Counted from the first letter of the stretch, positions 1-6,791 are shown. The stretch is DNA of 18,892 nucleotides from an uncultured Oscillospiraceae bacterium (GCA_905211675.1 CAJMBP010000028.1:1-18892), one strand, 5' to 3'. Notes: generated by a model not told the origin, from the letters alone. Made by a program: numbers and translations.

Positions 1-320
1 ATATTATGGAGCAGGTTCGTACAGAGTGGCAGGAATGTGAGGATAACTTTAATATTCCCTACATACCCCATGTTTCAATAGGCTGGGATAACACACCGCG
101 GTATGCGGGTCACATTCACAATGTTGTCAAAAATAATACTCCGCAGGCGTTTGAAGATGCTTTAAGGCAGGCAAAGGAGCTTGCCGATAAAACGGGCGTA
201 AACATGATAACCGTAAACAGCTGGAACGAATGGACCGAAACAAGTTATCTGCAACCCGACAACATTTACGGATACGGCTATTTAGACGCCGTTAAGCGTG
301 TTTTTAAAGAATCCGACTGA
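1..320 (+). CDS. WbsX / GH99-like protein, C-terminal part (5' end outside window)
   Basis: The frame is open from the left edge (first whole codon at base 3) to a TGA at 318-320, so the ATG at base 6 is probably internal. The visible 104 residues contain the segments IGWDNTPR and NSWNEWTETSYLQPD, followed by YGYGYLDAV. This combination is typical of the C-terminal end of the WbsX / glycoside hydrolase 99-like TIM-barrel family, found in polysaccharide biosynthesis or glycan-processing loci. The substrate cannot be told from this fragment, and the catalytic N-terminal part is not visible. The gene converges on hsp20 and ends at the shared terminator about 40 bases downstream. Family assignment is by motif recall. 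Confidence 0.72.
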   Translation, partial: IMEQVRTEWQECEDNFNIPYIPHVSIGWDNTPRYAGHIHNVVKNNTPQAFEDALRQAKELADKTGVNMITVNSWNEWTETSYLQPDNIYGYGYLDAVKRVFKESD

Positions 321-362
321 AACGGCATTTTACCGCATTTCAACTTTTACTGACAAACCGCA

Positions 363-404
363 AATAAGACCGTCCGCAGATTAAATTCTGCGGACGGTCT
401 TATT
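363..404. terminator. Bidirectional intrinsic terminator between converging genes
   Basis: An 18-bp perfect stem (363-380 with 387-404, arm AATAAGACCGTCCGCAGA) closes a 6-base loop (381-386). The arm ends supply A/T tracts in both directions, so it can end transcripts of the left-hand gene on the plus strand and of hsp20 on the minus strand, whose stop codon directly abuts it. Confidence 0.88.
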
Positions 405-854
405 TTATTCGATTTCCAAATGCTTCGAAGCGGGAAGTTCCTCGGTTTTCTTGGGCATTGTGAGTTTGAGAACGCCGTTTTCGTATTTTGCTTTAATCTC
501 GTCGGCCTTTACGCCCGACAGGTCAAAGTCACGGCTGTATGAGCCGTAGGAACGCTCACAGCGCACATATTTGCCCTTCTTGTCCTTTTCCTCGTGCTCC
601 GAATGCCTTTCGGCACGAACGGTAAGAGTGTCGCCGTTGATGTCCAGATGAATGTCCTTTTTATCAAAGCCGGGCAGGTCAGCCTCTAACTCGTAACGGT
701 CGCCCTCGTCCTTAACATCTGTCTTAAAGGTGTCCATACCGCCGTCAAAAAAGCCGAACGGTGAGCCGAAAAAGTTTTTTTCGAATTCTTCCATTTCACG
801 GAACGGATTGTAAACTGAATTATTTTTTCTTGAATAAGGTCTCATTTCAAACAT
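405..854 (-). CDS. Hsp20 / alpha-crystallin family small heat shock protein
   Basis: This 149-residue protein is an ATP-independent holdase chaperone of the cytoplasm, which binds unfolding proteins as an oligomer. After an N-terminal arm rich in Phe (FEKNFFGSPFGFFDGG), the alpha-crystallin domain spans about residues 43-135. It includes the family hallmarks ELEADLPGFDKKDI and the ENGVLKLTMPK strand near the C terminus. The tail ends HLEIE, which can serve as the L/I-x-I oligomerisation motif. Start: the ATG at 852-854 follows GGAGGC at 861-866 with six-base spacing. A second ATG three codons in is less well placed. It is monocistronic, with its own promoter (1015-1042), a leader of about 150 bases, and the terminator at 363-404. 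No CIRCE operator is visible. Confidence 0.95.
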   Translation of the reverse strand: MFEMRPYSRKNNSVYNPFREMEEFEKNFFGSPFGFFDGGMDTFKTDVKDEGDRYELEADLPGFDKKDIHLDINGDTLTVRAERHSEHEEKDKKGKYVRCERSYGSYSRDFDLSGVKADEIKAKYENGVLKLTMPKKTEELPASKHLEIE

Positions 855-884
855 AAAAAAGCCTCCAAATATAATTAGTAATAT

Positions 885-991
885 TTTCGGTCTTCAAATT
901 TTTTCAGCCGACCGAAAGCTGAATTGAATTTAAATGACACATTGGTATCATCTCCGCACTTTCCGTTCGGAATGTATCTGTTTTACCGAAC
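885..991 (-). promoter_or_regulatory. Long hsp20 5' leader with two inverted repeats
   Basis: The predicted transcript starts near 1008, giving a leader of about 150 bases. It contains two perfect inverted repeats: TTTCGGTC at 885-892 paired with 910-917 (17-base loop), and GTTCGG at 965-970 paired with 986-991 (15-base loop). A competing CAGC/GCTG pair lies at 905-908 and 918-921. These could form RNA hairpins upstream of the ribosome binding site or act as protein sites. Function is inferred, not shown. Confidence 0.4.
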
Positions 992-1014
992 CTTTATTTC
1001 TTTTTACATCTATT

Positions 1015-1042
1015 ATTATATGCCGAATACTTGATTTTTCAA
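1015..1042 (-). promoter_or_regulatory. Sigma-A type promoter for hsp20
   Basis: Reading the minus strand, TTGAAA (1042-1037), a 16-base spacer, and TATAAT (1020-1015) form a near-consensus promoter. The start of transcription would be near 1008. The -35 box abuts that of the divergent regulator promoter. Confidence 0.68.
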
Positions 1043-1059
1043 TAATCTTAAAGTATAAT
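1031..1059 (+). promoter_or_regulatory. Sigma-A type promoter for the PucR-family regulator
   Basis: TTGATT (1031-1036), a 17-base spacer and a perfect TATAAT (1054-1059) precede the regulator gene, with a predicted transcription start near 1066. The two divergent -35 boxes lie side by side and form the symmetric element TTGATTTTTCAA. Confidence 0.68.
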
Positions 1060-1102
1060 TAAATCAAAATTGATTGTGCTTTTGGCACAAAAGAGGTTAA
1101 AT

Positions 1103-2293
1103 ATGTTTAAAGATAATGTTTTAAATTCTTTTTTGCAGACCAATACCCTTTCGGCGCTTACCGAAACGGTAAGCCTGTTGCTTAAATGCCCTGTTATAAT
1201 TGTTGATGAAACCTTTCATATTGCCGCGAGTTTTGCGGCGGACGGCTGTGATTATGAGGAATACAGAATTGCCGTGAGTCACAGCGAGTTGTCCTTTGCC
1301 GCAGCCGCGGCGATAAGCGAAAGGGCGCAAAGCGCCGCCGACGGAGCTTTTTGCTTTGAAAAAAGCAATAAAAAATACCGCGTCTTTATTCTTGAAAACG
1401 GTAAAACAATGATAGGATATATGATATGTATTTTTGAGCTTTCCGACCTTCCGCCCTGCACCGATGAGGAGCTTACGCTTGCGGCGGCGCTTATCTCAAA
1501 ACAGCTCTGCCTTGAAAAGTGTCAGACGGCGTCTAACAGCGCAGAGGAGGTGCTAACATCGCTTTTAAACGGCGAATTTTCAGACAGAGAGCATTTTCTG
1601 TTGCAGGCGCAGTCGACCTATCTTTCAAATTTTCACCCCGAAAGCTTTGCGCTTATAGACCTTGGCAATTACGCCGCCAGCAAGTCAGCCGACGATTTTT
1701 TAAGAAAAACCCTTGAAAGCGACTTTCACGGCTCGCACCCGTTTGTTTATAAAGAGCGCATTATTATGTTTATTTACAACGACCACGATTTGACGCGTCT
1801 TGAACAAACGGCAAAAAGCGAAGATTTGGGAATTGTGCTGTCGCCACAGCTTAAAGACCTTTATTCGCTCCGCACTGTTTATGATACGGTTACCTTCGCA
1901 ATGGATTTTCTGCTATTGCGCGGAGCAAAGGGCTTTTTAGAAAAAGCGGAGCATTACAGCCTGCTTGCCGCACTTAAATCGGCGGCGAATAACGGCGGTT
2001 TTACCGTGCCCGAGGTTGAAAGACTGAGTGAATACGACCGCAAAGGCTCTTCGGAGCTGTGCAAAACCCTTTATGCCTACCTTATATGTCATCATTCGCT
2101 TAAAGAAACCTGTGAAATGCTTTACACACATAGAAACACGGTGCTTTACCGCATAAGAAAAATTAAGGAAGATTTCGGCATAGACCTTGAGGCACCTGAA
2201 AAGCATTTTAAATATCTGTTGGCGGCGGCACTGATACTTGTAAAAAACGGCAAAGAGGATATTTTTATTGACGACGGACTATCCCACTTTTAA
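1103..2293 (+). CDS. PucR/CdaR-family transcriptional regulator
   Basis: A 396-residue cytoplasmic DNA-binding regulator. The C-terminal 60 residues hold the PucR-type helix-turn-helix (Pfam HTH_30): SLKETCEMLYTHRNTVLYR followed by IRKIKEDFGIDL, about residues 331-365. The N-terminal 150 residues look like a GAF-type sensor domain, and the middle like the GGDEF-derived region seen in CdaR relatives. I see no clear ligand signature. Start: the ATG at 1103 has AGAGG at 1092-1096, six bases away. A TTG at 1070 in the same frame lies almost at the predicted transcription start and was rejected. It is divergent from hsp20. The regulated genes are unknown, though this family usually controls neighbouring purine, carbohydrate or amino-acid genes. 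Confidence 0.85.
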   Translation: MFKDNVLNSFLQTNTLSALTETVSLLLKCPVIIVDETFHIAASFAADGCDYEEYRIAVSHSELSFAAAAAISERAQSAADGAFCFEKSNKKYRVFILENGKTMIGYMICIFELSDLPPCTDEELTLAAALISKQLCLEKCQTASNSAEEVLTSLLNGEFSDREHFLLQAQSTYLSNFHPESFALIDLGNYAASKSADDFLRKTLESDFHGSHPFVYKERIIMFIYNDHDLTRLEQTAKSEDLGIVLSPQLKDLYSLRTVYDTVTFAMDFLLLRGAKGFLEKAEHYSLLAALKSAANNGGFTVPEVERLSEYDRKGSSELCKTLYAYLICHHSLKETCEMLYTHRNTVLYRIRKIKEDFGIDLEAPEKHFKYLLAAALILVKNGKEDIFIDDGLSHF

Positions 2294-2318
2294 TTGAAAG
2301 TAACAGTAAAAATTCAGG

Positions 2319-2341
2319 TGGCAGCGTAAAATACGCTGCCA
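2319..2341. terminator. Intrinsic terminator after the PucR-family gene
   Basis: A 10-bp perfect stem (2319-2328 with 2332-2341, arm TGGCAGCGTA) closes a 3-base loop. It is followed by a pyrimidine-rich TCTTCTTT on the plus strand and, in the other direction, by a T-run read from 2313-2307. It lies 25 bases after the stop codon. Confidence 0.7.
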
Positions 2342-2368
2342 TCTTCTTTAAAAGATTTGAATATTATG

Positions 2369-2636
2369 TTATATATGCTGATTGGAACCGATGTCAAGCA
2401 AGGAATAACGCGCATGGTAATTTGAGGTGTTTGACATACCACATAAAACGGAATATATTTCCTCTCCTGTGACAAGCTTTGCAGAAAATGTCGTTGCATT
2501 TCCGCAAGCCCATCCCAATTCGAGTACATAATCTGTTTTTTGAATACAGCCCGCAATAAAACCGGCAACCATGCTTTCGCCGCAGCCGGTGCTGTGCGTT
2601 TATCGGCGCGTATTTAATAATTTTTTTGTTGACAAA
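2369..2636 (-). pseudogene. Decayed C-terminal fragment of a PfkB-family sugar kinase (1-phosphofructokinase-like)
   Basis: Minus-strand translation from about 2599 reads STGCGESMVAGF and then ELGWACGNATTFS. These match the C-terminal active-site block of PfkB kinases, where the usual form is GAGDSMVAGF followed by a G.A.G.ATA.S helix, as in FruK. Three signs of decay are visible. There is no 5' part and no start. An in-frame TAA sits at 2602-2600, just before the block. The matching upstream residues (KYAPINA) continue in a different frame, as if one base had been inserted near 2598. The catalytic Asp position also reads Glu. The -35 box of the thrS promoter lies inside this fragment. It is a relic with no expected function; whether fruK or a relative was the parent is less certain. 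Confidence 0.6.
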
Positions 2637-2657
2637 ACCGTTTTAAAGGGTTATTAT
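2629..2657 (+). promoter_or_regulatory. Sigma-A type promoter of the thrS T-box transcript
   Basis: A perfect TTGACA (2629-2634), a 17-base spacer and TATTAT (2652-2657) give a strong vegetative promoter, with transcription starting near 2664, at the first bases of the T-box leader. Confidence 0.85.
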
Positions 2658-2663
2658 AAATGG

Positions 2664-2899
2664 TAGAAAGCGTTGAGAAGGACATTAGTTTGCAACCTTG
2701 CTTTCATAAGAGAGTGTTCGGCAGCTGAAAAGAACATAAAGCAACTGCAAATGAGACCGCCTTTGAGTGCTGTGGGGTAACAACTGCAGCCGTATCCGCT
2801 GCGTTAAAGCGTTAAAAGTGCCGCAACTTTTGCGGAATGTGGGTGGAACCACGGAGAGTTTATACACTTCGTCCCTGTTTTCAGGGGGCGAAGTTTTTT
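2664..2899 (+). promoter_or_regulatory. Threonine T-box riboswitch (leader of thrS)
   Basis: This leader RNA senses uncharged tRNA-Thr and lets transcription proceed into thrS when threonine charging is low. Seen: the conserved T-box core GGGTGGAACCACG at 2841-2853, a stem I region with AGAGAGTG (2710-2717) and the distal-loop segment CGGCAGCTG, and a terminator at 2867-2899. Immediately before CCTTTGAGTGC, which closes stem I, lies GAGACCG. By comparison with the arrangement in known glycine leaders, the specifier codon is ACC at 2756-2758, a threonine codon, which agrees with the downstream gene. The tRNA-end binding bulge reads UGGA, expected to pair with a U at the discriminator position. 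The fold was not computed. Confidence 0.93.
2867..2899 (+). terminator. T-box controlled terminator hairpin
   Basis: The arms CTTCGTCCCTG (2867-2877) and CAGGGGGCGAAG (2882-2893) pair with one G bulge and one G-U pair around a TTTT loop, followed by TTTTTT (2894-2899). It is the alternative to the antiterminator formed around 2841-2853. Confidence 0.88.
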
Positions 2900-2937
2900 A
2901 TTTTTTAAAATTTTTATTATGAAAGAGGATAGATTTT

Positions 2938-4737
2938 ATGAAAATCATTTACAAAGACGGCACCGTAGCAGAAGCCCAAGCCGACCAAGAGCTTGAAGTT
3001 TTGCGCCACACAGCCGCACACATTATGGCTCAGGCGGTAAAGCGCCTTTACCCACACGCTGATTTCGGCTATGGACCCGCCACCGAAAAGGGCTTTTATT
3101 ATGATATTGACCTCGGCGACACCAAGCTTACCGACGAGGACCTTGCCGCAATCGAAGCGGAAATGCGCAAAATAGTCAAAGAAAATTTGCCCATTCGCCC
3201 GTACGTGTTATCAAGAGAAGACGCGATTGCCCATATGCAAGAACTTGGCGAAAAGTATAAGGTTGAGCACATCGGCGATCTCGACGAAAATGCCGAAATC
3301 AGCTTTTACAAGCAGGGCGAATATGTAGATATGTGCACAGGCCCCCACCTGTGCTATACAAAGGCACTTAAAGCTTTTAAAATTACCGGTCAGTCGGGTG
3401 CTTATTGGAAAAACGACAAAAACAATAAGATGCTCACCCGTATTTACGGCACGGCATTCCGCACACAAGACGAACTTGATGCATATTTAAAGATGGTTGA
3501 AGAAGCCGAAATGCGCGACCATAACAAACTCGGCCGTGAGCTTGGCTTCTTTACCACAGTCGATTCAATCGGTCAGGGACTGCCTATTATTCTTCCGAAA
3601 GGCTCCCGCGTAATACAGCTTTTACAGCGCTGGGTAGAGGATGTCGAGCAACAGCACGGCTATCTGCTTACCAAAACTCCGCTTATGGCAAAGCGCGACC
3701 TTTATCGCATATCGGGGCACTGGGACCACTATCTTGACGGTATGTTTATACTGGGCGACCCTTATGATGAGGAAAAAGAATGTTTGGCGCTTCGCCCCAT
3801 GACCTGCCCGTTCCAATACCAAGTGTATTTGAATCAGGCACGCAGCTACCGCGATTTACCCATGCGTTTGGGCGAGACCTCTACCCTGTTCAGAAATGAA
3901 GATTCGGGCGAAATGCACGGCCTTATACGCGTGCGTCAGTTTACAATTTCAGAGGGTCACTTGGTGCTTCGCCCCGACCAATTAGAGCAGGAATTTGCCG
4001 ATTGTTTAAGCCTTTGCAAATACTTCCTCGGTACTGTAGGGCTGCTTGAGGACTGCACCTTCCGTTTCTCGCAATGGGACCCCAACAATACCGATAAGTA
4101 TGAGGGCAACGCCGAGCAGTGGAACGAGGCACAGGCAACCATGCAAAAAATACTTGAGCATTTGGGCGTTGAGTATGAAATCGGTATTGACGAAGCCGCC
4201 TTCTACGGACCTAAACTCGATATACAGTACAAAAATGTTTTCGGCAAAGAGGACACAATAGTTACAATTCAGATTGATATGCTGCTTGCCGAAAAGTTCG
4301 GTATGTATTACACCGACGCCGACGGTCAGAAAAAGCTGCCCTATATTATACACCGCACAAGCCTTGGCTGTTACGAAAGAACGCTGGCTTACCTTATCGA
4401 AAAATATGCGGGCGCGTTGCCTACATGGATGTCGCCCGAGCAGGTGCGTATTCTTACCATTACCGACCGTGCAAACGAATACGCCGCAGAGATAGCCGAA
4501 AGGCTTACTTCTCAAAAATACCGTGTAACAATCGATGACAGTCAAAACACCCTTAAATACAAAATCAGAAACGCACAGATTGAAAAAGTGCCTTATATGA
4601 TTATTTTGGGCGATAAAGACATAGAGAATAAAACGGTATCGGTTCGCCACCGTTCAGGTGAAGATTTAGGCGCAATACCTATGGAACAGTTTGAAAGCAT
4701 TTTACGCGATGTTGTAGATAATAAGCTTAAAAAGTAA
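2938..4737 (+). CDS. thrS: Threonyl-tRNA synthetase lacking most of the TGS domain
   Basis: This class II synthetase charges tRNA-Thr in the cytoplasm. Its 599 residues compare with about 640 in the usual enzyme. The start is ATG 2938 with AGAGGA at 2924-2929. The editing domain begins almost at once: HTAAH (H24, H28) with MCTGPH (C133, H137). The catalytic core has motif 2 (TLFRNEDSG), motif 3 (HRTSLGCYER) and the zinc ligands C290, H341 and H472. The anticodon-binding domain begins after LPTWMSPEQV. Against the E. coli ligands C334, H385 and H511, the offset is about 44, so the shortening is at the N terminus. Only a stub resembling the first TGS strands (MKIIYKDGTVAEA) remains. The stretch around H341 reads FTISEGHL where many enzymes have FTQDDAHIF. 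The T-box leader controls it. Confidence 0.97.
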   Translation: MKIIYKDGTVAEAQADQELEVLRHTAAHIMAQAVKRLYPHADFGYGPATEKGFYYDIDLGDTKLTDEDLAAIEAEMRKIVKENLPIRPYVLSREDAIAHMQELGEKYKVEHIGDLDENAEISFYKQGEYVDMCTGPHLCYTKALKAFKITGQSGAYWKNDKNNKMLTRIYGTAFRTQDELDAYLKMVEEAEMRDHNKLGRELGFFTTVDSIGQGLPIILPKGSRVIQLLQRWVEDVEQQHGYLLTKTPLMAKRDLYRISGHWDHYLDGMFILGDPYDEEKECLALRPMTCPFQYQVYLNQARSYRDLPMRLGETSTLFRNEDSGEMHGLIRVRQFTISEGHLVLRPDQLEQEFADCLSLCKYFLGTVGLLEDCTFRFSQWDPNNTDKYEGNAEQWNEAQATMQKILEHLGVEYEIGIDEAAFYGPKLDIQYKNVFGKEDTIVTIQIDMLLAEKFGMYYTDADGQKKLPYIIHRTSLGCYERTLAYLIEKYAGALPTWMSPEQVRILTITDRANEYAAEIAERLTSQKYRVTIDDSQNTLKYKIRNAQIEKVPYMIILGDKDIENKTVSVRHRSGEDLGAIPMEQFESILRDVVDNKLKK

Positions 4738-4740
4738 AAA

Positions 4741-4774
4741 ATAAATCCGCAGATTTAAGAATCTGCGGATTTAT
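4741..4774. terminator. Bidirectional intrinsic terminator between thrS and pgsA-like gene
   Basis: A 15-bp perfect stem (4741-4755 with 4760-4774) closes the loop TAAG. A T-rich tract follows on the plus strand (ATTTGTTTTTTG). In the other direction the minus-strand T-run comes from 4740-4736. The 3' arm overlaps the last codons of the minus-strand gene. Confidence 0.87.
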
Positions 4775-5297
4775 TTGTTTTTTGTTCTTTTATTGCCTTT
4801 ATATCTGATTTTGTGTAAAGCACCGACGAAATTAACATCACCGCAACACAGACGGCAATCAACACTTTTGAAACAACCGACGGAATATTAAACCAAACAA
4901 TATGTATAAATATTGTGCTGTAAAGCATCACCGTATTAAGCTTACCGTGCCAAACCGCCGCCACAACAAAACCCGCCTTTTTAAGCGTAAGCATATTCAT
5001 AATCGCGGCAAGTGACTCTTTTGCCACAAGTATGGCAAACGGTATAAGCATAAGCGGAAATCGGGTGACCAAGCAAAACATCATTGCTATCTGTGTAAGC
5101 TTGTCTGCGACGGGGTCAAAGGCCTTGCCGAAATCGCTTATCATATTAAATTTTCTTGCGATAAATCCGTCTGTTATGTCGGTAAAACCCGAAATTAAAA
5201 GCACAATCGCAGTCCATAGATAATCTTTTTTAAAACAGTAAAGCCAAACTATAATCGGTATCAAGCACAGTCTAAAAAACGACAGTATGTTAGGCAC
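4755..5297 (-). CDS. pgsA: CDP-diacylglycerol--glycerol-3-phosphate 3-phosphatidyltransferase (CDP-alcohol phosphatidyltransferase family)
   Basis: This membrane enzyme joins glycerol-3-phosphate to CDP-diacylglycerol to give phosphatidylglycerol phosphate, a step toward phosphatidylglycerol and cardiolipin. The CDP-alcohol phosphatidyltransferase signature D-x2-D-G-x2-A-R-x8-G-x3-D-x3-D is complete (DITDGFIAR, then GKAFDPVAD, about residues 40-67). Several hydrophobic segments surround it (CLIPIIVWLYCF, the segment from FCLVTRFPLMLIPFAIL, and VLIAVCVAVMLISSVL). The 180-residue length is normal. The GTG at 5297 lacks a clear ribosome binding site. An ATT at 5345 in frame has a better one and would add 16 residues. 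It is probably last in the glycyl-tRNA synthetase operon. Other alcohol acceptors are possible, but PgsA fits best by length and motif. Confidence 0.85.
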   Translation of the reverse strand: MPNILSFFRLCLIPIIVWLYCFKKDYLWTAIVLLISGFTDITDGFIARKFNMISDFGKAFDPVADKLTQIAMMFCLVTRFPLMLIPFAILVAKESLAAIMNMLTLKKAGFVVAAVWHGKLNTVMLYSTIFIHIVWFNIPSVVSKVLIAVCVAVMLISSVLYTKSDIKAIKEQKTNKSADS

Positions 5298-5342
5298 CGT
5301 AATAATTTTGTTTTTATATCTGTCGGTATTTTCGTTTTGCGT

Positions 5343-5356
5343 AATAACTCACCCCT
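5343..5356 (-). promoter_or_regulatory. Ribosome binding site that suggests an ATT start for the pgsA-like gene
   Basis: AGGGGTGAG (5356-5348) is followed two bases later by ATT (5345-5343), giving six bases between GGGG and ATT. The ATT is in frame with the GTG start at 5297 and lies just after an in-frame TGA (5351-5349). No ATG, GTG or TTG exists between that stop and 5297. The added residues end KIITVPNILSFFR, which reads like a natural family N terminus. Confidence 0.4.
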
Positions 5357-5393
5357 ATAAAAATACTTTAAAGCTATGCCTTGCTTATTAGGT

Positions 5394-6779
5394 TTATACA
5401 AGCGGTATTACAAACACGCCCTCGCCGTAGGCAAGTTCAAATGTGACCTTGCCGTTTTCATCAAGCTTAATTATTTCGGGCGTGCCGTCAAAGCCCTCGC
5501 CGCCGTATAACGCGATTGATTTACAATCTTTAAATTCTGCGGTTACGGTGTTGCTGTTTGTGCGTTCAGCCCAGTTTAAGAACATATACGCTTCGCCGTA
5601 TTTTTCGCTTGTAAAACGGCTTACCAGCATATCCTGCGTGCCCGAAGCATCTACATAATTTTCAGAGCCTTCTAATTTTACAATATTAAAATTATCATCA
5701 TATTCGAGAGCAGACAATCTGAATGTCTGATCTTCGGTGCCTGAAATGCCGACAGTTTTGTCCCAATCATAAGAAAGAATTACACTTGCAAACGACTGTA
5801 TTTCTTTATGCAGCTTTTGCAGGCTGTAATATATATCGCTCGGTGTGTTGTCCTGCTTTAAGATACAGTTGTCATACATATATTCAACCGTACCGTCGTC
5901 TTTAAGTGTTTTAGGAACCGAATAGCAATAATATTGCAGTGTGTCGGCGCCGAAAGCAAGCGCATTGTTAATCTCCCAACGCAGATCTGCCTCGCTTAAA
6001 TTCATTTCAAACTCGCCGCCGCCAACACTCGATTGCAAAATATAAGCCGGTTTTATGCCGTATTTTTTTGCCGACTCGGCAATGTATCTGTAATTAAGCG
6101 CAAGCGTGCCGTCGTCAAGAGTGTTACCTTCGTGGAAGGGGTAAACATCGACCGACACATAGGGCGTTTCAAACGGTTCCATAAAGGTTTCTTCAATAAT
6201 CTGCATCATTTGCTCATAGCTTTCAAAGCCGCGGTTGGTAACGGCTGTAAACGGTATGAGATTAACTATATATTTTGCGTTGGGATATACCTTTTTAAAG
6301 TCGTCTATCAGCGTTTTGTTGCCGTATATGTCGATATGTCTGACAAACGGCTCATCGCAAATATGAATGCCTGTAATAATGTCTTTGTAATCACCGTAAA
6401 GGTCAAACTTGCTAAACGGGGTATCCCCGTAATAATTTTCATCATCTTCTGCCCAGGTTGCAATCCAATCGTTATAGTTAAGTATAGCATTAAGGCCGAC
6501 TTTTTTGCATATTTCAAGTGCCTTCATCGTTCTTTCAGAACCTAAATAAAACTGATTTTCACTCGTCTTTTCGAGTGAGTGATTTATCATTGCAAGTTCG
6601 GTAAAGCCTACATCCTTATACAGCTTAAAGCTTTCCTCGCTTATTTCATAAGGCGCCCAAAAGCCCGATATATCAAACTGCTTGTTTTCGTATTCGGGCA
6701 GGTCCGATTTCTTGCCGCAACCTACAAAGCCAAATGACAAAACCAATGCCATTAACAATGATAGAATTTTTTTAAACAT
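5394..6779 (-). CDS. Lipoprotein with probable glycoside-hydrolase-like TIM-barrel domain
   Basis: A 461-residue secreted lipoprotein. A charged start (MFKK), a hydrophobic core and the lipobox FVGC give a predicted lipidated Cys at about residue 21, so the protein would be anchored outside the membrane. The body from FDISGFWAPYEISEESF on alternates short strands and helices. It carries GIHICDEPF (about 141) and YVSVDVYPF (about 210), segments like the strand ends of clan GH-A glycosidases, and ends in a beta-rich domain of about 100 residues. I do not recognise a defined family, and the catalytic residues are a guess. Start: ATG 6777-6779 with GAGGAG at 6788-6793, which overlaps the stop codon of the phosphate transporter gene. 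The two are therefore likely translationally coupled. Confidence 0.72.
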   Translation of the reverse strand: MFKKILSLLMALVLSFGFVGCGKKSDLPEYENKQFDISGFWAPYEISEESFKLYKDVGFTELAMINHSLEKTSENQFYLGSERTMKALEICKKVGLNAILNYNDWIATWAEDDENYYGDTPFSKFDLYGDYKDIITGIHICDEPFVRHIDIYGNKTLIDDFKKVYPNAKYIVNLIPFTAVTNRGFESYEQMMQIIEETFMEPFETPYVSVDVYPFHEGNTLDDGTLALNYRYIAESAKKYGIKPAYILQSSVGGGEFEMNLSEADLRWEINNALAFGADTLQYYCYSVPKTLKDDGTVEYMYDNCILKQDNTPSDIYYSLQKLHKEIQSFASVILSYDWDKTVGISGTEDQTFRLSALEYDDNFNIVKLEGSENYVDASGTQDMLVSRFTSEKYGEAYMFLNWAERTNSNTVTAEFKDCKSIALYGGEGFDGTPEIIKLDENGKVTFELAYGEGVFVIPLV

Positions 6780-6791
6780 AAAGCGTTCTCC

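Noticed and set aside
855..1070. CIRCE (HrcA) operator for hsp20
   Set aside because: No TTAGCACTC-N9-GAGTGCTAA element is present; the inverted repeats found have other sequences.
1070..1102. Upstream TTG start for the PucR-family gene
   Set aside because: It is only about four bases after the predicted transcription start and has no ribosome binding site. The ATG at 1103 has AGAGG at proper spacing.
2314..2568. 84-codon minus-strand open frame over the kinase relic
   Set aside because: The PfkB-like residues are in the neighbouring frame; this frame shows no family similarity and runs through the terminator at 2319-2341.
4006..4650. Long open frame of 214 codons on the minus strand inside thrS
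   Set aside because: It lies wholly antisense to well-conserved catalytic and anticodon-binding parts of thrS, lacks a recognisable domain, and is explained by codon bias of the sense gene.
6033..6545. Plus-strand open frame of 170 codons inside the lipoprotein gene
   Set aside because: It is antisense to the lipoprotein frame, has no ribosome binding site and no recognisable motif.
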